Shown here: positions 1 to 11,588 of the stretch, in pieces
How the letters are laid out: each line of letters starts with the position of its first letter
How positions within the stretch are numbered: the first letter of the stretch is position 1
Origin: Microbulbifer pacificus
GTDB taxonomy: Bacteria > Pseudomonadota > Gammaproteobacteria > Pseudomonadales > Cellvibrionaceae
DNA: 64,000 nt
NCBI RefSeq assembly: GCF_033723955.1
Contig: NZ_CP137555.1
Coordinates: forward strand, 2,019,501 to 2,083,500
Reading direction: 5' to 3'
Made by a program: the position numbers and the translations under genes
The notes under the pieces: model-generated
Told to the model about the DNA's origin: nothing
The model's input: the letters and a program-made list of their open reading frames with translations, nothing else
The model's database searches: none

Positions 1-176
1 CAGGCGATGGCGAACAGCGCCACGTTTTTGGTGAGAATTTCCGTGGTGTTTTTGGAACGCACCAGGCCCGCTTCCAGCATGGCAAAGCCAGCTGCCATCC
101 ACATGACCAGTGCACCGCACACGAGGAAATAAAATGTATCAATTGCGTACTGCAACTGAAAAATTTGATTTTCCAT
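1..176 (-). CDS. amtB: Ammonium transporter AmtB, N-terminal part only
   Basis: Only the first 58 codons are present; the gene runs off the left edge. The reverse-strand translation begins MENQIFQLQYA and contains AAGFAMLEAGLVRSKN, the first-helix signature of Amt/Mep/Rh ammonium channels of the inner membrane. A GGAG ribosome site lies just upstream of the ATG (174-176). It follows glnK on the same strand after about 90 bases, the usual glnK-amtB pairing in which GlnK plugs the channel when nitrogen is plentiful. The family is clear although the length is short. Confidence 0.9.
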   Translation of the reverse strand, partial: MENQIFQLQYAIDTFYFLVCGALVMWMAAGFAMLEAGLVRSKNTTEILTKNVALFAIA

Positions 177-267
177 TTTTCGCTCCGTTTAACCCAAACT
201 TTCCCGAGTTGCCCCGGCAGTTATTTCTGTTGATCAAAGAATCGTTACTGGCAATCGTTTGTGATTG

Positions 268-647
<380 letters not shown>

Positions 648-662
648 ATGTCGTTATGGCTG

Positions 663-1388
663 TTACCAGCTGTAAGTGGCACCGGCCAGTACAGTTGCTT
701 CACACCAGTCCAGGTTGTAACACTCCGCCTTGCTGGCATCGGTGCCAACCAGGGAAGCGCTCAGCGCCAGGCCACCAAACTCCTTGCCGATCGACACTGA
801 GTAATCGATGTAGGAATCAGATTCACTCAGGAAGATTTCTTCATCGAACAGGTTCAGGCCGGCGCTCAGGTCCAGAGTGATATCGTTGGCCAGGCTGAAG
901 GAGTAGCCCGCGTTCAGGTACACGAACTCGCCCGCCTGGTACCAGTAGTCGTCGGAGTAGGCAAAGCCCAGGCTCAGGTCGCCAAAACTCACGCTGCCAT
1001 ACACTTCCTGGTAGTCTTCATCCTGGCTGCTGCCGTGGTAGGCGTAATAGATGTAGCCCACGTCATAGCCCATACCACCGGCGGTTTCACCGGAGTAACC
1101 GCCGTAGAAGTCCTGTTCGAAATCGGTTTCGTCGGTACCGTAGGCGAAGTCGACCTGGGATGCCCAGGTGCCCAGATAGAAGCCATTGCCCATATCCAGG
1201 TCCACGCCGCCCTGAATGGCCGGGCCGGTGTCGGACTGGGAAACGCCACGGAATTTGTAGTCACTTACCACACCAAGGTTGGCGCTCAGGCTGGGACCGG
1301 AGTCCTGCGCAATCGCACCTGCGGAAATGGCCATTGCCAGTACGCTTCCGGAAACGATTGCTGCCATTTTATTGTTCAGCTTGCCCAC
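663..1388 (-). CDS. TorF-family putative outer-membrane porin
   Basis: A GTG start at 1388 is chosen because AAGGAG lies 8 bases upstream (1397-1402); it gives a 241-residue protein with a signal peptide ending in AGAIAQ. The mature part is acidic and aromatic-rich, with alternating beta-strand patterns (SDYKFRGVSQS, GYIYYAYHG), and ends in YSW, the terminal aromatic expected of an outer-membrane barrel. This fits the TIGR02001/TorF group found beside glnK-amtB in many proteobacteria. Its leader holds a sigma-54 promoter, so it may pass ammonium or small nitrogen compounds under nitrogen stress; that role is inferred. Confidence 0.8.
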   Translation of the reverse strand: MGKLNNKMAAIVSGSVLAMAISAGAIAQDSGPSLSANLGVVSDYKFRGVSQSDTGPAIQGGVDLDMGNGFYLGTWASQVDFAYGTDETDFEQDFYGGYSGETAGGMGYDVGYIYYAYHGSSQDEDYQEVYGSVSFGDLSLGFAYSDDYWYQAGEFVYLNAGYSFSLANDITLDLSAGLNLFDEEIFLSESDSYIDYSVSIGKEFGGLALSASLVGTDASKAECYNLDWCEATVLAGATYSW

Positions 1389-1546
1389 TTTTGGTTCTCC
1401 TTGATCTCTGTGTGAAATGCTCGTTTTGTTTTTTATCTTTGCGGTCACAACTACACCGGGGAGACGGTATGCACCACATATCGTCCGGCACTTCACTTGA
1501 AGGCCTATCCCCGCCTTCACTACCAGGACGATTTGCACAGGACTAC

Positions 1547-1564
1547 TTGCAGAGTTAGTGCCAA
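1547..1564 (-). promoter_or_regulatory. Sigma-54 (-24/-12) promoter for porin-glnK-amtB
   Basis: The reverse strand reads TTGGCACTAACTCTGCAA, with GG (1562-1561) and GC (1550-1549) separated by exactly 10 bases and the TGGCAC -24 box intact. The -12 box is CTGC rather than TTGC. The start point would be near 1537, leaving a leader of about 150 bases before the porin GTG. This matches NtrC/RpoN control of glnK-amtB units. Confidence 0.7.
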
Positions 1565-1648
1565 CTCTGATATTTCACAATTAAATCAATTAGTTAGGGG
1601 ATTTTTGCGGAGACTCCACGGGGCAAATGCGAGGTTGCGCCAGCGGCG

Positions 1649-1697
1649 TGCGCAAAAAAAGTGCGCACCAAAATTGAACCTGCACCGCATTTGCGCA
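1649..1697 (-). promoter_or_regulatory. Putative NtrC enhancer sites
   Basis: A 17-base element at 1681-1697, TGCACCGCATTTGCGCA, has the TGCAC-N7-dyad layout of NtrC sites with an imperfect right half. A second dyad, TGCGCA-N7-TGCGCA, lies at 1649-1667. Both are about 110-160 bases upstream of the predicted sigma-54 start, the usual enhancer distance. Binding is inferred. Confidence 0.5.
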
Positions 1698-1822
1698 TTT
1701 GACTGGTGAATTGTGGGGCTCGCGAACCAAGAGTGAGCACTGACTCCGCCGCTTGGTGAGAAATAGCCGCTGCGGTACTATTTGCCGCTGTCGAAACCGG
1801 AGTTTGTAGTGGAGAATTGCGC

Positions 1823-2050
1823 GTGGCCGCGGAAAAATTGCAACAGTTACTAAGTGAACTGCAACAACAAGGGGCAGTTATCAGCAGCGATCTGCGCGAC
1901 GCCCTCGAAGTGGCACTGGGGAAACTGCCGCTGGTAAACCAGCGGGAATTTGACATCCAGGCCGCCAAACTGGCGCGGGCAGAGGAAAAGTTGGCCCGAC
2001 TCGAACAACAACTGCAGGCGCTCGAAGCGCAGTTGGACAACCAAAACTAA
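1823..2050 (+). CDS. ubiK: Ubiquinone biosynthesis accessory factor UbiK (YqiC/BMFP family)
   Basis: This is a small protein of 75 residues from a GTG at 1823, chosen because GGAG at 1811-1814 is 8 bases away; the in-frame TTG at 1817 is too close to that site. The conserved core NQREFDIQAAKLARAEEKL leads into a C-terminal leucine/glutamine-rich coiled coil, the BMFP layout. UbiK is a soluble partner of the UbiJ-containing ubiquinone assembly complex and may trimerise on lipids. Its place just before yifB is the common gammaproteobacterial arrangement. Confidence 0.85.
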   Translation: MAAEKLQQLLSELQQQGAVISSDLRDALEVALGKLPLVNQREFDIQAAKLARAEEKLARLEQQLQALEAQLDNQN

Positions 2051-2100
2051 CCAGTCATCCTAGCCAGGATTTCAGGGACGACCATTTTTCAGGAAGAAAA

Positions 2101-3591
2101 GTGAGCCTATCTATCACCTATGCCCGCGCGCAGCTGGGCATTCATGCGCCACTGGTCACCGTGGAAACCCATCTCGCCAACGGTTTGCCGGCATTCAATA
2201 TCGTCGGCCTGCCCGAGGCAGCGGTGCGCGAAAGCCGCGACCGGGTGCGCAGCGCCATCGTCAACAGCCACTTCGAATTTCCCCAGCGGCGTATCACCGT
2301 CAACCTGGCACCGGCAGACCTGCCCAAGGCCGGCGGCCGCTACGACCTCGCTATCGCACTCGGCATCCTCGCTGCCTCCGGGCAGGTACCCGGCGATGCC
2401 CTCGAGCAGCACGAATTTATCGGCGAGCTGGCGCTGTCCGGCAGCCTTCGCCCCATTCCCGGTGCACTGCCCGCAGCCATCGCCTGCGGCGACTGCGACC
2501 GCACCCTGGTGATTAGCGCGGAATCCGCCAGTGAGGCGGCACTGATCGACACCCCGGTGAAGGCTGCCACCTCCCTGTTGCAGGTGTGCGCACAGCTGCA
2601 TGGACGCGAACCGCTGCCGGACGCGGTGAGCGATGACACGCTGGAAGAAGTGCTGTGCGCGGATCTAGCGGATGTGCGCGGGCAACTGAAGGCCCGGCGC
2701 GCACTGGAAGTCGCAGCTGCCGGTTCACACAACCTGTTGCTCTATGGTCCGCCTGGAACGGGAAAAACCATGCTGGCCAGCCGCCTGCCCGGAATACTGC
2801 CGCCGCTCAGCGAGCGCGAACTGCTTCAGGTAGCTGCGCTCTACTCCAGCGCCGGGCTTGCGCGTATTCGCCAGCGGCCATTTCGCGCCCCGCACCACTC
2901 GGCCTCCCCCACTGCACTGGTCGGTGGTGGCAGCGACCCGCGCCCGGGAGAAATCAGCCTCGCGCACCGCGGCGTATTGTTTCTCGACGAGATGCCGGAG
3001 TTTCCCCGCGCAGCGCTGGAAATATTGCGCGAACCGCTGGAAAACGGTGAAGTCAGGATTTCCCGCGCCCGTGCCCAGGTCACTTTTCCCGCGGATTTCC
3101 AGCTGGTGGCCGCGATGAACCCGTGCCCTTGCGGTTACCTTGGCGAGCCGCGCTGCCGCTGCACGCCCGATCAGATACATCGCTACCGCAACAAACTATC
3201 GGGCCCGTTACTCGACCGCATCGACATGCAGGTAGAAGTTGCGAGCATGAGCGCCGCGCAACTGCAGGAATCCCCGCCCGGAGAAAAATCCGCAACCGTG
3301 CGCGAGCGGGTGCGCGCCGCGCGGGAAATCCAGCTGCGGCGGCAGGGAAAAATCAACGGCGAGCTGAAAGGCAGCGAGCTGGATGAGTACTGCCCACTGG
3401 GCAAGGCGGAAAGTGCGCTGCTGCGGGTGTCGGTGGAAAAACTCGGCCTGTCCGCACGCAGTTACCACCGGGTATTGAAAGTGGCGCGCACGCTGGCGGA
3501 TTTATCTGGGCAGGAAAATATCGGTACCGCACAAATTGCCGAGGCACTGGCATATCGAAACCTCGACAGAAAAACCGCGGTGTCGGTTTAA
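2101..3591 (+). CDS. yifB: YifB/ComM-family Mg-chelatase-like AAA+ ATPase
   Basis: The protein has 496 residues from a GTG at 2101 behind AGGAAG. The N-terminal ChlI-like fold (about 1-170) is followed by an AAA+ core with Walker A GPPGTGKT near residue 217 and Walker B LFLDEMPEF near 291, an arginine-rich FRAPHHSAS segment, a cysteine cluster CPCGYLGEPRCRC and the C-terminal Mg-chelatase domain. ComM relatives promote branch migration during natural transformation; the role in most hosts is less certain. The last four bases overlap the end of the convergent acetyltransferase gene. Confidence 0.93.
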   Translation: MSLSITYARAQLGIHAPLVTVETHLANGLPAFNIVGLPEAAVRESRDRVRSAIVNSHFEFPQRRITVNLAPADLPKAGGRYDLAIALGILAASGQVPGDALEQHEFIGELALSGSLRPIPGALPAAIACGDCDRTLVISAESASEAALIDTPVKAATSLLQVCAQLHGREPLPDAVSDDTLEEVLCADLADVRGQLKARRALEVAAAGSHNLLLYGPPGTGKTMLASRLPGILPPLSERELLQVAALYSSAGLARIRQRPFRAPHHSASPTALVGGGSDPRPGEISLAHRGVLFLDEMPEFPRAALEILREPLENGEVRISRARAQVTFPADFQLVAAMNPCPCGYLGEPRCRCTPDQIHRYRNKLSGPLLDRIDMQVEVASMSAAQLQESPPGEKSATVRERVRAAREIQLRRQGKINGELKGSELDEYCPLGKAESALLRVSVEKLGLSARSYHRVLKVARTLADLSGQENIGTAQIAEALAYRNLDRKTAVSV

Positions 3592-4139
3592 CACGAAACC
3601 ATGCTGGTACCGGCTCGCAGGCGATAGAGCACATGTTCCTGCATCGGATGCCCCGCAGGCAATGCCGGGTGCAAAAAATTTTCGCGGTACTGCATGCCCA
3701 GTTTTTCCATTACCGCTCGCGAGCGCCAATTCTCGGGCACGGTAAATGAAACAATTTCCGGCAGCCCCAGCTGGTCAAATCCGACCTGCAGGCATGCGCG
3801 CGCGGCCTCGGTGGCGAAGCCCTTTCCCCAGGCATTTTTCGCCAGACGCCAGCCGATTTCCACCGCCGGAGCAAACGGCATATTGTCGGCAACGTGCTTG
3901 ATGCCGACGAACCCAATAAACTGTTCGTCCCCCAGTGTTTCCACCGCCCAGAAACCCCAGCCATATTTTTCGATATGCGCGATCTGCCGGTCGATGCCCG
4001 CATCGCTTTCGGTGCGATCCAGCAACGCGGGGAAAAATTCCATCACTGCAGGGTCGGTATTCATCGCCGCAAACGGTGCGCGATCGCTGTCGCACCACTG
4101 GCGTAGCCGCAGGCGCCGGGTTACTGGTTCAATCACCAT
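3588..4139 (-). CDS. GNAT acetyltransferase, RimJ/RimL type
   Basis: The protein has 183 residues with the Acetyltransf_3 pattern: N-terminal RRLRLRQW and the acetyl-CoA motif AWGKGFATEAAR near residues 104-115, then a VMEKLGM segment. It is the third gene of a compact reverse-strand set (acetyltransferase, metallo-beta-lactamase, this gene) with gaps of one base, so the three are probably co-transcribed. The acceptor is unknown; relatives acetylate ribosomal protein termini or small molecules. It converges on and overlaps yifB by four bases. Confidence 0.8.
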   Translation of the reverse strand: MVIEPVTRRLRLRQWCDSDRAPFAAMNTDPAVMEFFPALLDRTESDAGIDRQIAHIEKYGWGFWAVETLGDEQFIGFVGIKHVADNMPFAPAVEIGWRLAKNAWGKGFATEAARACLQVGFDQLGLPEIVSFTVPENWRSRAVMEKLGMQYRENFLHPALPAGHPMQEHVLYRLRAGTSMVSC

Positions 4140-4140
4140 T

Positions 4141-5545
<1,405 letters not shown>

Positions 5546-5568
5546 CGCAACTCCGGGACTTGCTGTAT

Positions 5569-6024
5569 TTATTTTTTCTTCGCCTGCGCCAGCCAGCGGT
5601 CCAGCTGATCCGCAAACGCCTTGCGCTCCTGCTGTCCAAGCGGTGGTGGGCCACCGGTGTGGACGCCACTGGAACGCAGGGTTTCCATGAAATCGCGCAT
5701 GTTCAGGCGCGCGCGGATATTTGCCTTGGTGTATTTCTCGCCACGGGGGTTGAGCGCGGTAGCACCCTTGTCGATCACATCTGCCGCCAGCGGCAGATCG
5801 GCGGTGATCACCAGATCACCCTCCTCGCAGCGCTGTGCGATCTCATTGTCGGCAACATCGTAGCCGGAGGAGACCTGCAGCGAACGGATAAAGGGTGACG
5901 GCGGCACCCGGATAAACTGGTTGGCCACCAGCGTCAATTCGGTCTGGGTGCGCTCGGCGGCGCGGAACAGAATTTCCTTCATGGCGGTGGGGCAGGCGTC
6001 TGCGTCGACCCATATTTTTGCCAT
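5569..6024 (-). CDS. yaiI: YaiI/YqxD family protein (UPF0178, PIN-like fold)
   Basis: The protein has 151 residues and begins [18 protein letters not shown], the family hallmark with acidic residues typical of PIN-like folds. Further blocks [19 protein letters not shown] and [17 protein letters not shown] match the family along its full length. Function is unproven; a nuclease-like role is suggested by the fold. The start codon overlaps the last base of the preceding DUF3565 gene, implying translational coupling. Confidence 0.9.
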   Translation of the reverse strand: MAKIWVDADACPTAMKEILFRAAERTQTELTLVANQFIRVPPSPFIRSLQVSSGYDVADNEIAQRCEEGDLVITADLPLAADVIDKGATALNPRGEKYTKANIRARLNMRDFMETLRSSGVHTGGPPPLGQQERKAFADQLDRWLAQAKKK

Positions 6025-6260
6025 CAGATAAGCTCCTGCGGCTGTTCGTCGGCGGGGGCGCCTGCATCACATTTTTTGCACTCGAGGTTCACTCCCAGCA
6101 TCTTCGCGCGCCCTTCCGGCGTGGTGACCCAGGGGCGATTCTGCCAGGGCGGGTCGTGCCGTACATGCTGGTTGTGGCCACAGGCGAGCTGTGCCACCCA
6201 GTGGTCTTGTTCGTCGCGGTGATAACCGCGAATAGGTTGTAACATGGTCGGCTGCTGCAT
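6024..6260 (-). CDS. DUF3565 family small protein
   Basis: This 78-residue protein has the family pattern [24 protein letters not shown], split here as [14 protein letters not shown] and QHVRHDPPW, then RPWV and a C-terminal ECKKCDAG. The conserved Cys/His residues suggest zinc binding. No function is assigned. There is no clear ribosome site because the start sits directly after the terminator hairpin at 6261-6290; the internal ATG at 6245 is an alternative start. It overlaps yaiI by one base. Confidence 0.75.
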   Translation of the reverse strand: MQQPTMLQPIRGYHRDEQDHWVAQLACGHNQHVRHDPPWQNRPWVTTPEGRAKMLGVNLECKKCDAGAPADEQPQELI

Positions 6261-6290
6261 AAAAAAGGCACCTCATGGAGGTGCCTTTAT
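6261..6290 (-). terminator. Rho-independent terminator
   Basis: AAGGCACCTC and GAGGTGCCTT form a strong stem with a very short loop, followed on the reverse strand by six U residues. It ends transcription of the upstream permease gene. Confidence 0.85.
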
Positions 6291-6316
6291 AGACAAATCG
6301 GGGTAGGAGGTAAAAG

Positions 6317-7747
6317 CTATTCGCGCAGTTTGGCGGCAGCGTCGAGGCCCGCGCCCCGGTTCCAGCGCGGCAGGTTGCCATTGATGCAGACCAGCAGAAA
6401 CACCGACGCGGCGAGCGCGGTCCACACGTCGAACATGGCCAGCATGTAGCCGATCACCAGGGCGCACACCATTTCCAGCGGCTTTTTCACCAGCGGCGCG
6501 GCCACCAGGATACACGCGAAGGCGGTGAGCGCGAGGGTGAGCATCAGGGCGATGGCCATGATCGGCTTGATCAGGCTGATCCAGGGCCAGCACAGATAGA
6601 TCAGCGGCAGGCCGAACCCGTAGTAAGAACCGATGCCGCTGTGCAGGTCCGCCATCTTGTCGCGGCCGCAGCGCCAGGTCTGGATGATGACCGCGTGCAC
6701 CCCAGTCCACAGGATGCCCTGATAGGGAAACAGCGGCGCGATCAGCGCGGAGACGCCATTGCGCGCGGCCACCGCCAGCTGGCTGCGCTCGAAGTCGGTA
6801 TCGACGGGATCGTCTTCCCGCGCCGGTTGTGCGCTGCGAATCATTTCCGAGCCGGTGACGAAGTCACCGAACAGTATCACGTAGGCCACAAACGCCAGCG
6901 GCAAAACCTCCAGGTACATACCGAGGGGCGGCCAGCCGATGGCAAACGGGGACACCTTGCCAAGGGTCTCCACCACTGGCGGCAGAAACAGGCCCCAGCG
7001 GATATCAAACTGCACTTCACCAACGACCCACCCCACCGCGGCGGCGGCGACAAATCCCGGCAACAGGCCGAGGCTGCAGAAGCTGTCGATCCACCGGTAG
7101 CGTGTCCGCAATATCTGTATCGGCGCGGAAAAGGTAAACAGCAGGGCCACCAGCAGCGCGGTAGAGGCACTGAAAGGGTGACTTGAAAACAGGGCCACAT
7201 CTTTCACGAATACCCGGTCCAGTGCGGAAATCGCGGCGCCAAAAATGATCCCCGCCTTCAACGCGACCGGCAGTGCCGCGATCAGCCGGCGCGACAGCCC
7301 CGAGAGGCTGAACAGCACTGCGATGGCTGCAAGGATTAGCGAAAGCGCGGTCATTACCTGGAAGCGCGCGGGCCCTTCCGGGTAGCCGCTAACGATGAAC
7401 GTGAGCACCAGCGGAAACGCCGGGGTCAGCATGCCCGGCGCGAAGGGTTCGCCAAACACCAAGAACGAGGCGCATAAAAGAGTATTCGCCAGCAGCAACA
7501 GCGCCAGGGATTCCTCGAAGCTGAGACCGAAGTAACCGATCATCACCGGTGCCATGATCAGGCTGGTGCCGCTGGCCACCACCACGCCCTGCAGAAACTG
7601 CGACGGCACGAACTTCAGGTGCAGGAACGGAACCCGAAAGGTGAACGGGCCCCAGCGCCAGCCCGGGCTTCGCGGACTGGCCACGGACGGGTCGGAAACG
7701 GGGGGATCGGCTGCGCCGCGGGTACTGGGGGTCTGGTTCATCGCCAT
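6317..7747 (-). CDS. Multi-pass membrane permease, NCS2/xanthine-uracil-like
   Basis: This 476-residue protein has about 11-13 hydrophobic segments after a polar N-terminus of roughly 35 residues. The segment ALPVALKAGIIFGAAISAL resembles the nucleobase:cation symporter-2 (and benzoate permease) region, and the loop GSEMIRSAQPAREDD sits near the middle. The substrate cannot be read from the sequence. It is followed by a strong terminator and is preceded on the same strand by a MmyB-type regulator, which may control it. The assignment is to a broad superfamily only. Confidence 0.5.
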   Translation of the reverse strand: MAMNQTPSTRGAADPPVSDPSVASPRSPGWRWGPFTFRVPFLHLKFVPSQFLQGVVVASGTSLIMAPVMIGYFGLSFEESLALLLLANTLLCASFLVFGEPFAPGMLTPAFPLVLTFIVSGYPEGPARFQVMTALSLILAAIAVLFSLSGLSRRLIAALPVALKAGIIFGAAISALDRVFVKDVALFSSHPFSASTALLVALLFTFSAPIQILRTRYRWIDSFCSLGLLPGFVAAAAVGWVVGEVQFDIRWGLFLPPVVETLGKVSPFAIGWPPLGMYLEVLPLAFVAYVILFGDFVTGSEMIRSAQPAREDDPVDTDFERSQLAVAARNGVSALIAPLFPYQGILWTGVHAVIIQTWRCGRDKMADLHSGIGSYYGFGLPLIYLCWPWISLIKPIMAIALMLTLALTAFACILVAAPLVKKPLEMVCALVIGYMLAMFDVWTALAASVFLLVCINGNLPRWNRGAGLDAAAKLRE

Positions 7748-7810
7748 GTGCTCGTTATTTTTATTGACGCTTCGAGCTTAGGTGGCCCCCGTTGCCGCGA
7801 CCATTATTTG

Positions 7811-8689
7811 TCAGGTAATCGCCGCGCTCATCAGCGGGCGGTACAGCAGCGGGTGATCTTCCGGCACCGACGCCAGCTCCGCGTCACTCACTACCCGCTG
7901 GTTATCGTCGCGGTATATGTGCCCGATCAGCAGTCGCGGCTGCACCAGCTGCGAGGTGGAAGACAGGGTGTCGTTGTACACCGTGAGGTTGACGATGCCA
8001 GTTTCGGTGTTGAGCGCCAGCGGATAGTCGCTGGTGTGGATCAGGCGTCGCGCCAGCTGCTGCCAGTTGTCCGGCAGTGCCCCGGCCGCCTGCAACCGCT
8101 CCAGTATCGCCCACCCTTCGGGGGCATCGCTCTGCAGGGTTTCCATGGTGAGGTACAGGGCGAGGCCACAGGACAGCGCGGTGCCATTATGCAGATGCGG
8201 GCGCAGGCCCTGGGGATGCATTACCAGCTCGTAGATGTTGGGATCTTGCAACAACGTCGGGCTCACCCGCGACAGCATAAATGCCAGCCAGGCGCGGTTG
8301 GCGGAGATAACGCGGCCGAAATTATCCAACGCGAACGCGGGTTCCGGTTCCGCCCGCGCCATGGCGTTCTGCATCGATTTGTTCATCCACGCCGCCAGTT
8401 CCGGGGAGTCAAACACCGACTGGTCAGCGGAGAAGCCCGCCGCGGTGAGCAGGTAGGCGCGATCGCGCCCGCTCAGGCCAAAACAGTCCGCCAGCGACGC
8501 CGCCACCAGCCGCGAGGGCTGCGAACGGCCGGTCTCGAGAAAGCTGATGTGGCGGGTGGACACACCCAGCTCTTCCGACAGCTGCTCCTGGGACATACCC
8601 AGGGTCTTGCGCCAGAAGTGCATCAGGCGCCCGAACGCGCTTTCGCCGCGGGATTGGTCCACCAGGGACAGCGGTGTACTGGTCTTCAT
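7811..8689 (-). CDS. XRE-family regulator with MmyB-like ligand domain
   Basis: The start at 8689 gives 292 residues. The N-terminus is a helix-turn-helix (LGMSQEQLSEELGVSTRHIS, about residues 30-50, then FLETGRSQPS); the rest matches the MmyB-like PAS-type domain (ALDNFGRVISANRAW, LVMHPQGLRPHL, TVYNDT). Such proteins usually control a nearby gene in response to a small ligand or fatty acid. It reads away from rep across a 162-base gap and towards the permease gene, a plausible target. Confidence 0.85.
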   Translation of the reverse strand: MKTSTPLSLVDQSRGESAFGRLMHFWRKTLGMSQEQLSEELGVSTRHISFLETGRSQPSRLVAASLADCFGLSGRDRAYLLTAAGFSADQSVFDSPELAAWMNKSMQNAMARAEPEPAFALDNFGRVISANRAWLAFMLSRVSPTLLQDPNIYELVMHPQGLRPHLHNGTALSCGLALYLTMETLQSDAPEGWAILERLQAAGALPDNWQQLARRLIHTSDYPLALNTETGIVNLTVYNDTLSSTSQLVQPRLLIGHIYRDDNQRVVSDAELASVPEDHPLLYRPLMSAAIT

Positions 8690-8851
8690 GGGGTCGGCCC
8701 GTATTTTTGTTATGTGCGCCTGCAACGCAGGCCGCTCTCTCGTCGCGTTGATCAATATAAATCCAACTCCGGGCGCAGCCAACCCGGGGCGCGGCTGATA
8801 GAATCCCCTCCTTCGAGTCGTTTCAGTCCTTCCCAACCCCGCTGTACCCCT

Positions 8852-10885
<2,034 letters not shown>

Positions 10886-10920
10886 TAACGGGACGTCGCT
10901 GCCCGCCGGATTCCGGATAC

Positions 10921-10949
10921 AAAAAAGCCGCTCAGTGAGCGGCTTTTTT
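10921..10949. terminator. Bidirectional terminator between rep and cytochrome c5
   Basis: AAAAAAGCCGCTCA and TGAGCGGCTTTTTT form a near-perfect hairpin with A/T runs on both sides, serving both convergent genes. Confidence 0.9.
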
Positions 10950-10971
10950 GTATCCAGCAGTAAGCGATCGC

Positions 10972-11391
10972 TTACTTGCTGTTTTCTACCATATGGTCAA
11001 CGGCAGCTTTCACCTCATCCTCGGAACAGGTCATACACAGACCTTTCGCCGGCATCGCGTTGAAACCGTTCAGCGCGTGGGTGTAAAGCGTGTCCATGCC
11101 CTTGGCAATACGGGGACCCCAGGCAGCGGCGTCGCCGAACTTGGGGGCGCCAGCCGCGCCAGTACCGTGACAGGCAGCGCAGTTACCGGTGTAAACATCG
11201 CTACCGCTGCGGGCACCGCCAGAAGAGGCCGCTGCCGCCGGCGCTGCCGCCGCGCACTCGTCGCCTTTCATGCAGGTCTTGCCTACCGGGGCGGTTCGCT
11301 CGGAGATCTGCTCATCCACAGACTGCGCCACTGCAACCGCTGCGCCAGCCACCACGGCCAGCGCCGCCACGAAATTCAATACTACTTTCAT
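10972..11391 (-). CDS. Cytochrome c5 family protein
   Basis: The 139-residue protein has a signal peptide ending in AVAVAQ, an alanine-rich linker (about 46-60) and one heme site CAACH (71-75). Met113 in NAMPAKG is the likely sixth ligand, and Cys119/Cys122 (CMTC) form the disulfide typical of c5-type cytochromes. A further Cys40/Cys46 pair lies before the linker. It probably carries electrons in the periplasm to a terminal oxidase or other acceptor. It is a stand-alone gene with a GGGGGAAAGG ribosome site. Confidence 0.9.
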   Translation of the reverse strand: MKVVLNFVAALAVVAGAAVAVAQSVDEQISERTAPVGKTCMKGDECAAAAPAAAASSGGARSGSDVYTGNCAACHGTGAAGAPKFGDAAAWGPRIAKGMDTLYTHALNGFNAMPAKGLCMTCSEDEVKAAVDHMVENSK

Positions 11392-11588
11392 CCTTTCCCC
11401 CTAAAGGCCCAGCCGGCCCGTAGATTTCGGCGCAATCGCCACAAACCTCTACCAAACAGCCGCGCATTATAAGCATAGCGCCCGCCCCTGCGAAGGCCCG
11501 CGCACCATTAGCAACCAATTCCCCGTCATTTCCCTTTGCCCCGCCACTCCGCCTGTGCGGCGAAGATAGGCAACGGCGCGGTTATACC

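Noticed and set aside
7619..8851. N-terminal extension of Rep by 411 codons
   Set aside because: It overlaps the divergent regulator gene on the other strand and has no homology; the Rep start at 8852 gives the normal family length.
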